DNA of 64,000 nt. Origin: CAWCDJ01 sp963836015. GTDB taxonomy: Bacteria > Acidobacteriota > Terriglobia > Bryobacterales > Bryobacteraceae. Positions 55,987 through 64,000 of the stretch are shown here, piece by piece; position 1 is the first letter of the stretch; the number at the start of each line of letters is the position of its first letter. The stretch spans positions 1,753,234 through 1,817,233 of the forward strand of contig CAWIIF010000004.1 in NCBI GenBank assembly GCA_963836015.1. Direction: 5' to 3'. The translations under genes were made by a program, and so were the position numbers. Under the pieces are notes generated by a model. The model saw only the letters and a list, made by a program, of their open reading frames with translations, searched no databases and was not told the DNA's origin.

Positions 55987-57296
55987 TCAAAGCACGGGAA
56001 TACCCACCATGTGACCTGCAAACTGCCTCCGTTGCCGTACCGCGACCGCCGAGATAGGCGCGCTCAACAGCTCCGCCATCCGCGCCAGATTGACTGGACG
56101 CAAGCGCACCTCCGCGCGCCGGGCTCCGGAAGACGGCTCGCGTATTCTATCGCCGCATCCATCGCTTTGTCATTCAGTGTCGGGTATAGGATTGTTGCCC
56201 TTCCCACCGGTTTCTGGCTCAGGGCGTAGATTGCCAATTGGTAAAGCATTTCGCGCGGGAGGTTCTGCTCCCACAAATCGCGGTACTTGGCATCGAGAAG
56301 GTGCGTACCGCCGTTGCCTCTTACACAGAAATCGGGCCTCGGAGTCGGCGGGCGGCGCCCCTTGGGGTTTTGGCCCACTGAGTAGGCCATCATGCCGGTG
56401 AGCGACGATTCCTCCTTCACTTCATAGTCCGGAAGGTTGTCCTTCAGAAAGCGGCCCAGCAGGCGTTGGAAGAACCGATTCATATCGAACAGGAAGCCCG
56501 GCAAGTTCGCGCGGCGTGTTCCGCTGTCAAGACTCGTTCCGGCGGCGCTCAGCAGCAGTTCTAATATTGCAACCGCCGGTTCATAGGCGACCGTCAGCCG
56601 ATTCATCTCCCTCCGCAACCGGCCCAGCACCGGCCAGTCGACAGAGATCGTGGACACGCTGTCTTCGAGTAGTTGGGCGGTTTGACGCAGGTCCGATTTC
56701 AGGTCGCGGTCTTGTGTGAGCCAAATGGCAAACCGTAACCCGAAAAGAAGTACCTGGTTGAGCAAGCAATCCTCCAGCTTCGGGTGATAGTGGCACGGCA
56801 GACTGGCAGCGGCGATGTTGTCGCGAGCAAGCGCCTGAAAGTCAACGCGGCCCCGAGGGCTCCCGAGGCGTGCCTTGGACGGAACGTAGCGGAGGTGTAT
56901 GCCGCGCGAGAGAATCTCCCTGGCCTCGACGAGCAACTGGTGGATCAGGAGGTCCTGAAACGGAGTCTCTTCGACGGCGGAATCGGCGCTAGTCAGCAAC
57001 CTTAGATCGCGCAGCCCGTACGCATACCGCAATAATTGCAGCAGGCGCATGCCACGAATCTTCGGTTCGATGACAATCCGCAATTCGCCGATCGAGATGC
57101 AGCCGACAAACGAGGAAGCCCGTAGGACCGCTCCGCCGCGGAGTTCCTGGATCTCGAGAGCACCATCGCGCGCAAGAGCTTGCACCAACGATTTGGCGCG
57201 GGGATCGGGTGGTGGAAACCACCCATGGGTCGGGCTCCCTGGGTCCGGCGGCAGGGACTGCCATTCGAAAAGGTGTACGGTCCGGCTCGCCACCAC
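55987..57296 (-). CDS. mcrC: McrC, partner of the McrBC restriction system; C-terminal frameshift
   Basis: McrC supplies the nuclease that McrB activates against modified DNA. N-terminal strands and the PD-(D/E)xK nuclease core (RPDFCVRG, LLDAKYRDLWEQ) are clear. GTG 57296 follows the McrB stop at once. The frame ends at 56064 with a cysteine-rich tail; adding one base near 56113-56117 instead gives EVRLRPVNLARMAELL and FAGHMVGIPVL with stop at 55987, a sensible end (about 436 residues). So the last segment carries a one-base loss. The gene is convergent with the peptidase gene. Confidence 0.88.
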
Positions 57297-59603
57297 CTAG
57301 CGGCCTTCCTCCGCGCCCGGTCCAATCTCCTCTTCTTCGTCGGTTGCAGCGCGTGCATCGGAAGCGATCGCCTGGCGCGAGGTGGCAATTTCGGGATATG
57401 GCTGAAGCAAGGCCTGAACGAGATCGTCGCGCCGCGCATCCTCGAACAACTCCTCACAGATCCTCTGATTGATGGCGTCAACCAATCCCGTGCCGAGGAT
57501 TTCGGCCAGCGCCGGGTAGTCCTCGTAACAATACTCCTCAAGCAGCGGGATGATCTCGTCCTGCAACACCTGCGCGAAGCGGGAGAACTCTGAAATCGGG
57601 CGCTCGCCGTCCATCAGGTAAGAGTGCCCGATCTGGAGATTCCGGGCGTCGCGGCCCACTTTCTGGCGGATGTTTCGGTTTACAAGGTCCAGCCATGGGC
57701 CAAGCGGGACACCCTGGAGCGCCGTATCGCCTAATAGACCGGGATCTGGCATGCACTCCACAAATCCGAAGCGGCGGCGGAGGGCCTTATCGAGGAGCGC
57801 AATGGAGCGGTCAGCTGTGTTCATGGTGCCCACAAGGAACACGTTCGCTGGCACTTGAAAAGGATCGCCGCTAACGGCCAAGTGCACCGTGCGGCCACGC
57901 TTCGACTTCTCCAGGACCGTGAGCAATTCACCGAAAATACGGGGGATGTCGCCGCGGTTGATTTCATCTACGACCAGGTAGTAGTGCGAATCAGGCTTCT
58001 GGCTGGCGTCGGTGCATAGACGTTTGAAGATTCCGTCTCGCAGGTTGAAGGCGAGTTGCCCGTTCTGGCCCGGTTGCGGGCGGTACCCTTCGAGGAAATC
58101 CTCGTAGCCGTAAGACGGGTGAAAAGTGCACGTACGCACCAGACCCTCGTTATCGAAAACTGCGCGGCGACCTGCGTCGAGCTGCGCGAACGGTTCGCCA
58201 AATCGGCGCCAGGCGGCCAGGTTGCGGGCGGTCCGTTCCGCCCAGTAGGTCTTACCCGTGCCCGGAGGTCCATACAGAATAACTTGTCCCTTCCGCTCGA
58301 GAATCGATTGGACACGGCCCGCCACGCCCGCCATTCTCGGCATCGTGACCGCTGTTGGTGCCGCCGTGACGGGAGTCGCCCTCTGGGGGACCGCGCGGAC
58401 AATCCGCCGCTCGATGGCAACCAAATTCTCTGGGATGCGCAGTTCCTTGAACGTGGTTCGCAGGGCCTCCTGTTGTGGCATTTTCCAGGAGTCCTGATCG
58501 AGCCATGTGATCGGACGGCGATGCGGAAAATCATCCGTCGGTTCGTGTCGGTACTGGCTGTTTGCCTCGACTTTTCCAACCCCAAAGATGGTAGTGCCGT
58601 TTGCCGCCACTACGACATCGCCCTCGTCCATTTCCTTCATGAACCGCGAGATCTCCGCAGCGCTTCTCCCCGTGACCTGGGGCGTATTTGGATGACGCTC
58701 GCTGAGCAGCCGCTTCAATTCGGTCTTAGGATCCTGCGCCGCGAACACCGGCGCCAGGTCACCGAGCTTCGGCCACCCGACGGCCACGTAGTTACCATCC
58801 CGCATCGCGGGCCAAAAGACCGGATCGTTGTCGCCCTCGCTAGTCCCGATGCGCCAGTACCGGTGCTGCCTTCCATCACGGACATTCAGGACCGAGGTCA
58901 ACTGGTTCATGTGTAGTCCCAGTTGCCTGGCAAGGTCCACATACCAGCCTGCGAGCACGTAGCGGCCGCGCTTGTCGGGAGGCAGTTGCAGCAGTTTGAC
59001 AAGGTGAAATCGCTGCAGGTCGGCGTTGTGGTAGTCGTCGAGCTTCTCGGCAAAGAGCAGGCTGAAGTACTTGTGTCCCCATGCCAAGTCGCTTACGTCT
59101 GGCGCCTTCGAATCCATCGCGGCTTGAAGACCCTCATAATCCGAATCGGTTGCGCCAGCCGGAAGCGCCTGAAGCAGATCGATGCCGGCGAGAAGTTGAT
59201 CCCGGTGTTTCCGTGCGGACTTCAGCGCCTCGTCCGGAGTGATCTCAACCGGCACGTTGCCGGGGCTGCGCCCCATCCAACTGCCGCTCTCCTTACGATA
59301 GAAGATCGTGAACTTCAACGCGCTTCCGCCGGCGATACTGCCGAACTTCGGCGTTGGAAATTCATCGTCGTTCTTGAACTCGAGCCAGTAAACGAGGCTG
59401 TCCCGATTGCTCTGATTGTGCACTTTCTCAAGCAGTTCGGGGCCATCCAATCCGCCAAGCTGGCTAGGGCCAAAGCGATCCCGGAATACCTCTACGTACT
59501 TCTTCAGCTGCCCCTCGGCAAGCAGTTTCTCTTCACCCTTCAGCTTGGCAGCCAGAGCAATTAATTCTTCGCGAACCCTCGAATCCAATTCGACGTGTGG
59601 CAA
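57297..59603 (-). CDS. mcrB: McrB, GTP-dependent AAA+ restriction motor
   Basis: A 768-residue protein. The N-terminal half includes an EVE/PUA-like modified-base reader (YWRIGTSEGDNDPVFW, YVAVGWPKLGDL, VVVAANGTTIFGVG, about 240-350). The AAA+ half has Walker A GPPGTGKT (445-452), Walker B LVVDEINRGDIPRIFGEL and the McrB signature MNTADRSIALLDKAL, which marks GTP use. It recognises modified cytosine or another modified base and drives McrC cleavage. It starts 33 bases after the GIY-YIG gene and abuts mcrC, so the three are one operon. Confidence 0.93.
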   Translation of the reverse strand: MPHVELDSRVREELIALAAKLKGEEKLLAEGQLKKYVEVFRDRFGPSQLGGLDGPELLEKVHNQSNRDSLVYWLEFKNDDEFPTPKFGSIAGGSALKFTIFYRKESGSWMGRSPGNVPVEITPDEALKSARKHRDQLLAGIDLLQALPAGATDSDYEGLQAAMDSKAPDVSDLAWGHKYFSLLFAEKLDDYHNADLQRFHLVKLLQLPPDKRGRYVLAGWYVDLARQLGLHMNQLTSVLNVRDGRQHRYWRIGTSEGDNDPVFWPAMRDGNYVAVGWPKLGDLAPVFAAQDPKTELKRLLSERHPNTPQVTGRSAAEISRFMKEMDEGDVVVAANGTTIFGVGKVEANSQYRHEPTDDFPHRRPITWLDQDSWKMPQQEALRTTFKELRIPENLVAIERRIVRAVPQRATPVTAAPTAVTMPRMAGVAGRVQSILERKGQVILYGPPGTGKTYWAERTARNLAAWRRFGEPFAQLDAGRRAVFDNEGLVRTCTFHPSYGYEDFLEGYRPQPGQNGQLAFNLRDGIFKRLCTDASQKPDSHYYLVVDEINRGDIPRIFGELLTVLEKSKRGRTVHLAVSGDPFQVPANVFLVGTMNTADRSIALLDKALRRRFGFVECMPDPGLLGDTALQGVPLGPWLDLVNRNIRQKVGRDARNLQIGHSYLMDGERPISEFSRFAQVLQDEIIPLLEEYCYEDYPALAEILGTGLVDAINQRICEELFEDARRDDLVQALLQPYPEIATSRQAIASDARAATDEEEEIGPGAEEGR

Positions 59604-59636
59604 TTTGACCCGTTCCTTTGTAGATCGTATAGTTGC

Positions 59637-60509
59637 TCAGCCTTCGGCCTTCCGGTCAAGGACCGCGTTCTGGATGTCCCTTAACGGCACGCCCGCCTCG
59701 GTCTTCCACTCGGTGCGGCCGTTGATTTCGTACCCGCGGATCACCTTGGCCGCTGTGGACGGCGAATTGAACGCGTAGTCCTGCGTGAATCGGTATTGGT
59801 CCGCGGCATCCTGGAGCACTCCGAGTTCAAGCAACTGTTCACGCAGCCTCAGAATCGCGGACTTGAGGGTCTTGCTAGCTTCCTTAGAGGCAGAGGATCC
59901 GCTCCTCACGACAAATCCTTCCGGTGACTCGAACCCTGTCGCTTGGCCGCCTTTCACACTCAGGTGGTACTCGGTGACGCCGGGAGCGGCCTTTCCGGGT
60001 TTCTGAAACAGGTTGACGCCGACAACCGGGTAGATCTGGAGCATGTGCGCGAGGAACCCGTCCATCTCAGCCTGATCCATCTCGGACAGGCTGGGCTCAG
60101 CGGGCTGATTCGCATTCTCAAGCCGGCAACGGTTCGCGGAGCGCGCCAACTGAACCAGTTTCGCCTCCAGGTACTGGACGTGAGCCTTGTTTAACTGCCG
60201 GTCCTTGCTGACAAAGAACACAACGGTGGTCCACCAGTCCTTGTCCTTGTAGTGGTAGAGGAGGCGGTCAATGACGGGGTCGGCCTCCCCGATGTAGGCC
60301 ATCGGAAGATCATTCTCTTCCTCTTGTCCAAGCAGAACGTAAACACCCGCGCGTTCCGCTTCCGGACGTTCGCGGACGCTGGCAAATCGGCCCTGTGGAC
60401 AGATCACAGGTTGGCCAACCCAATTCGATTTTTCGACAATGCGGATTCCCTCGGGTACGCCTTCTGGCAGGTACATGCGGATGACGAAAGCGGATGGCGA
60501 AGTCTGCAT
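59637..60509 (-). CDS. GIY-YIG nuclease with DUF4357 domain
   Basis: A 290-residue protein. The GIY-YIG nuclease part (about 54-150) shows GVYVLLG, MAYIGEAD and LLYHYKDKDWW; the C-terminal DUF4357 part reads LRLREQLLELGVL, FNSPSTAAKVIRGYEINGRT. GIY-YIG proteins with this tail are common in phage-defence contexts, often next to methylases or Mcr genes. It is the first gene of the mcrBC operon and may add a second nuclease step, which is inference. ATG 60509 begins a normal family N-terminus (MQTSPSAFVIRMYLP). Confidence 0.88.
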   Translation of the reverse strand: MQTSPSAFVIRMYLPEGVPEGIRIVEKSNWVGQPVICPQGRFASVRERPEAERAGVYVLLGQEEENDLPMAYIGEADPVIDRLLYHYKDKDWWTTVVFFVSKDRQLNKAHVQYLEAKLVQLARSANRCRLENANQPAEPSLSEMDQAEMDGFLAHMLQIYPVVGVNLFQKPGKAAPGVTEYHLSVKGGQATGFESPEGFVVRSGSSASKEASKTLKSAILRLREQLLELGVLQDAADQYRFTQDYAFNSPSTAAKVIRGYEINGRTEWKTEAGVPLRDIQNAVLDRKAEG

Positions 60510-60568
60510 ATGCTTCGATCCCGATCATAACCTGCGGCACGCAGGGTCGCGTGACGCTGCCTCTTCGA

Positions 60569-61021
60569 TTAAGCTGAAGCGGACGCCGAAACCCAGGCGA
60601 GATGCACTTCGCGCACGGAGGATTGCCGCAGTGCAACTCGCGAAATTTCGGTTTCAGCCTGGCGGGCGGCCATGCGCTCGGGGTCGTCATCCTCATAGCG
60701 AACGGCCGAACGAGAAACGTCGAACGCCATGTTGCCGCTGCCGACCACCACCAAGCGCCGTCCGATGGGCAGGCGCTCGCCGAGCGACATGGCGCGCAGA
60801 GAATCCACGCCGCCATAGATACCTTGGGCTTCCGCCCCCGGCAGTTGCAGCATGCGGGCCCGCTTAGCGCCGCCAGCGCTAATCACCGCTCTGAAATCGC
60901 GGCGAAGCTCCCCGAAGTCGATATCGCGGTCGAGCTTCACTCCGCAGCGGAACTCGACGCCCAGACTGCGAATCAATTCGATCTCGGCACCGATCAGGTC
61001 GCGAGGGATCACTTCAGTCAC
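60569..61021 (-). pseudogene. Truncated GltD-like FAD/NAD(P) oxidoreductase
   Basis: A 150-residue piece of an oxidoreductase of the glutamate synthase small subunit type: IPRDLIGAEIELIRSLGVE, then the NAD(P)-binding VVVGSGNMAFDVSRSA. Both the N-terminal FAD part and the C-terminal part are missing, and homology to the family stops right after VREVHLA. It lies between the GIY-YIG operon and the recombinase module, so it may be the scar of an insertion in a host gene, or a passenger. Confidence 0.8.
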
Positions 61022-61089
61022 CTAGCGGTCAAGGCATTGGCGGGCGGACTTGGCCCGGCAGTTACTGATCACGTCCCCCGGCATTGGGC

Positions 61090-61475
61090 TCAACCAAACT
61101 GCTTCTCGTCTGTCGCGATCCTGGCCCACGCCTCCCGTTGCTCCCCCCACAGCATCTTCGACGCAACCTGGCGGAGCACGACTTCACCCACATGGAATCG
61201 CCCGAGCGGCGTCCGCGGCAAGGTCAGGATCTCCTGCTGGATGTCAGGCGCCAGCCAGACCAGCCGCATAATCTGGCTGACCCGTTCCTTGCTGATGCAA
61301 CCCAAGCCGGGCCAAATCGGAGTGGTCCTTCGCCAGACCACGCCGGATCATGTCGTCGAAGCCGATGGCCAGCGCCAGCACTTCGGCAACCCGCGGAAGC
61401 TTGCCGCGCTCGGTCCCTGGCGCCGCACGCTTCCTTCTTGGAGCGCGGCCGCAGTTGAAACTGGATCTCGTGCAT
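61090..61475 (-). CDS. ParB-like HTH protein of the recombinase module, frameshifted
   Basis: A short protein of about 127 residues: RVAEVLALAIGFDDMIRRGL, DLARLGCISKERVSQIMRLVWLAPDIQQEI, then VLRQVASKMLWGEQREAW. The middle is a ParB/KorB-type HTH. Two extra bases (about 61433, and in the G3 run near 61301-61303) split the frame; removing them yields one continuous protein. ATG 61475 is preceded by AGGAGGTG. It begins 5 bases after the recombinase stop, so it is probably part of the recombinase operon. Confidence 0.72.
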
Positions 61476-61480
61476 GTTCG

Positions 61481-62839
61481 TTACACCTCCTGCTGCAATA
61501 GACAGAGTTGCTTCACGCCTGCCGACCGGAAGCCGACCGTCACCGTGCCGGTCCGCCCGTCGTAGCTCACGGTCTCCACCAGCGCCTTGATCAATTGCTC
61601 CTGCTCGCGCGGTGCGAGGTGGTTCCACAGGCCGTCAAACTCGCGAAGCGCCTGGGCCACGTCCTCCCGGCGGCACGTCCTCGAAGCCCGATTCCTCCAA
61701 CTGCCGCATCACCGCCGTGAGCATCATCGGATTCCGGCCGATGCCCCGGATCTGATCGATCACCGCCTGCTCCAACTCCGGCGCCGACACCGACCGGGTG
61801 GCGCACTGCGTCCAACCGCGCTGGTGGGCTTTGACGCAAACGTAGTAGCGGTACAGGCGGGCATCCTTCTGCGTGTAGGTGTGGACCATGCCGACATTGC
61901 AGGTGGCGCAGCGGACGGTGCCCTTGAGCAGCGCGCCGTGCTTGTTCCGCAGGTTCCGGGTGCTGCCCGGCGCGTTGGCCTTGAGCTGCGCGTGGACCTT
62001 TTCCCAAGTCTCGCGATCGACGATGGCCTCGTGCTCACCGGGATAGATCTCGCCGCGATGCCGGACTTGGCCCGTGTAAATCACGTTGGTGAGAATCTGG
62101 TGAAGCCGCGGGCGCGTGAACGGTTTGCCGCCGACCGTCTTGCCGTCCCGCGTGGTCCAACGTTTCAGCGTCCAGCCGCGATGGTCCAATTCGCTCACCA
62201 CCGGGAGCAGGGAACCATGCTCCAGGTACAACTCGAAGATCGCCCGCACGCGGGCGGCCTCCTCCGCATTCACCACCAGCGAGCCGCCGTCGGGATGCAC
62301 GTCGTACCCAAGCACCGGATTGCCGCCGACCCACTTGCCCTTGCGCCGTGCCGCCGACATCTTGTCGCGGGTGCGTTCGGAAATCATCTCCCGTTCGAAC
62401 TGCGCGAAGCTGAGCAGGATGTTCAGCGTGAGGCGGCCCAGCGATGCGGTGGTGTTGAACTGCTGGGTGACCGACACGAAGGTGGTGCCGTGCTTGTCCA
62501 AGACCTCCATGATGCGGGCGAAGTCGAGAAGCGATCGCGTCGAGCCGGTCCACCTTGTAGACCACCACGCAGTTCACCAGCCCGCTCCGGACGTCGTCGA
62601 GCAGCCGCTGCATTGCCGGCCGATCCATGTTGGCGCCGGTGAAACCGCCGTCGTCATACTTCTGCGGGCAACGCCAACCAGCCCTCGTGCCGTTGGCTGA
62701 CGATGAACGCCTCGGCGGACTCGCGCTGGGCGTCCAGCGTATTGAAGTCGGAGTCGAGTCCTTCGTCGGTGGACTTCCGGGTGTAGATGGCGCAGCGGAT
62801 CGCTGCCAGCATCGGGCGCAATTTGTTAGCGGCGGCCAT
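61481..62839 (-). CDS. Large serine recombinase, three frameshifts
   Basis: A serine recombinase of about 451 residues. The catalytic N-terminus reads CAIYTRKSTDEG (nucleophile Ser after RK) and QKYDDGGFTGANMDRPAMQR; then LDKHGTTFVSVTQ, the recombinase domain (YDVHPDGGSLVVN; TNVIYTGQVRHRG) and a zinc ribbon (CATCNVGM, about 18 residues later a Cys). Extra bases at about 62666, 62541 and 61670 split the frame; removing them restores continuity up to the stop at 61481. Such enzymes integrate and excise mobile elements. ATG 62839 follows AAGGAGG. It overlaps the DUF2924 gene by 14 bases. Confidence 0.88.
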
Positions 62840-63369
62840 GTGCAACCTCCTTCGCGATGCCAAAGAACAGATACCCATTCCACTTCGTGCCGGTGATTTC
62901 CTGCGCGATGGCCGACAGCGACCGGTAGAGCCGCCCGTCGTAGTCGAAGCCGTTGTCGAGCACCTTCACGACGTGCGTCTCGCCCTTGTGCTCTTTCGCC
63001 AGCAGGCCGCCCGGCATCGGCAGGCGGACGTCGTGGTTGCTGGCCAGCCGCGTAGTCGCGGTGCGGTCGGCCTCCGCAGCTCCCCGTGTGGCGGCGCTCT
63101 CAATTCTGATTCTCAGCGGAGCATCCCGCGCGACGGCCAGCGCAAGTTGCCGGGTCTCCTCCGGCAGCCCACCTTCCGACTCGGCCTGCAATCGCCAGGC
63201 GATCTGCCGTGCCAGGAACTCCTTGTGGTGGGATTTCGCCGGCCTCGCCAAACAGTTCCTCGTGCCGTGCGCGCAAGTCCGGCACGGTCATTTTCGCCAG
63301 CCGAGCAACCTCGGCGGCAATGCTGATCGGTTTCTCTGTCTTCTCCAAAGGCGTCAACCTCGTGTCCAT
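62826..63369 (-). CDS. DUF2924 domain-containing protein, frameshifted
   Basis: About 180 codons of a DUF2924 protein, the regular partner of large serine recombinases in mobile elements. The N-terminal part (ATG 63369 after AAGGAAG) reads IAAEVARLAKMTVPDLRARH and EELFGE; the C-terminal part reads LARQIAWRLQAE, GETHVVKVLDNGFDYDGRLY and RSLSAIAQEITGTKWNGYLFFG. One extra base near 63241-63245 splits them. The gene overlaps the recombinase start. Function is not established; a role in guiding the recombinase is plausible. Confidence 0.86.
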
Positions 63370-64000
63370 GAACGCTTCCTTCGCGCCGGTTATCAAGCCA
63401 GGGAGTGGATGCAGGTGGGGACCAGCCGACCGGGTTGGCGACCACGAACTCGAAGTGGCCGGTCGTCCCGATTGACGATCCGCACCCACAACGGAGTCCG
63501 CTTGACGGTCGTCCGGCTGTCTGGTGTCGTGGAAACGATCGTGTGATCGCCTCCGTGTACTATATACGCCAAAAGTTCGAAAACTGTACAGCCCGTGGCG
63601 CACTTTTCTCCGCGCCTGCAAAACTGCCCCTATCAACTAATACTCAGCGAGTCGGAAAACTGTCCAATCTTTTCTCCGCGCCGGCCTGGACGGGCTGTCA
63701 ACCAGAAGTTCGAAATGGGGGCGTCAACTGTGGAGTTCGCAATCGAATCAGGCCGGACCCCGGCCCGAACACCCGTCAACATGAGCGAGGCGTCAACAAG
63801 AGAAGACAGAGAATTCGCACGCGAACGCCGGGGTCCCAAGCCAAATCGAGGGGGTTCAGGCCGGTTTCCAAGCCGATGATTTTCCAACTGGAGAATGGCT
63901 GGAAGTCGTAGAAGTCAAAGAATGTGAGGCATATGCGCGGACTCCGGCACGGCGATGGCGTCCACAAAAACGAGGCTGGAATTTGGGAAGGAAAAATGTT
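63370..64000. other. Recombinase upstream region with repeated motifs
   Basis: No confident gene in the last 630 bases. Between 63397 and 63547 a leftward frame encodes VSTTPDSRTTVKRTPLWVRI and then shifts; it may be a small damaged gene. GAAAACTGT occurs at 63579-63587 and 63655-63663, and CTTTTCTCCGCGCC at 63603-63616 and 63669-63682, possibly operator or crossover sites ahead of the recombinase operon. Beyond about 63700 I see nothing that I can name. Confidence 0.45.

Overview
The window fits the chromosome of a soil-type Acidobacteriota, most like the Solibacter/Bryobacter group. This is an inference from the gene set: a long Oar-like TonB-dependent receptor with a carboxypeptidase-regulatory N-terminus, a propeller-type hybrid sensor kinase, stand-alone sigma-54 activators and high GC. 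I saw no rRNA, tRNA or CRISPR array.

Left part (1-15.7 kb), stress and central metabolism. It opens with a DyP peroxidase that ends in a textbook encapsulin cargo-loading peptide and overlaps the encapsulin shell gene. A long leftward series follows: MFS exporter, DUF4331 protein, P-type H+-ATPase, phosphoketolase, quinone-reductase-like dehydrogenase, MBL-fold hydrolase, DJ-1/PfpI protein, a decayed duplicate of the MBL gene, VOC protein, enoyl-CoA hydratase, HbpS/GlcG-like protein and cytochrome P460.

Middle (16-37 kb), signalling. A GAF/PAS histidine kinase with two response regulators is followed by a 2048-residue fusion of a kinase-like domain, AAA ATPase, GAF, PAS and sigma-54 activator. 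Then come a STAS protein, a receiver-less sigma-54 activator, a decayed copy of its HTH, a TonB receptor divergent from a propeller sensor kinase with its LuxR-type regulator, a small membrane protein and a second, very similar sigma-54 activator. A perfectly spaced -24/-12 promoter lies between the receptor and the propeller kinase.

Right part (38-64 kb), a composite genomic island. First is a replication and excision module: primase, DUF3987 helicase-like protein, AlpA-like excisionase, a sigma-like protein, paired hypothetical paralogues and an iteron-like inverted-repeat array. Next is a restriction block: half-size specificity protein, hsdM, rhuM, hsdS, hsdR, a zinc metallopeptidase, then mcrC, mcrB and a GIY-YIG nuclease on the other strand. 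Last is a serine-recombinase module (DUF2924, recombinase, ParB-like HTH) beside a truncated oxidoreductase remnant.

Eight otherwise well-conserved genes carry single-base frameshifts (eleven in total). Residual sequencing or assembly indels explain this better than independent gene decay.
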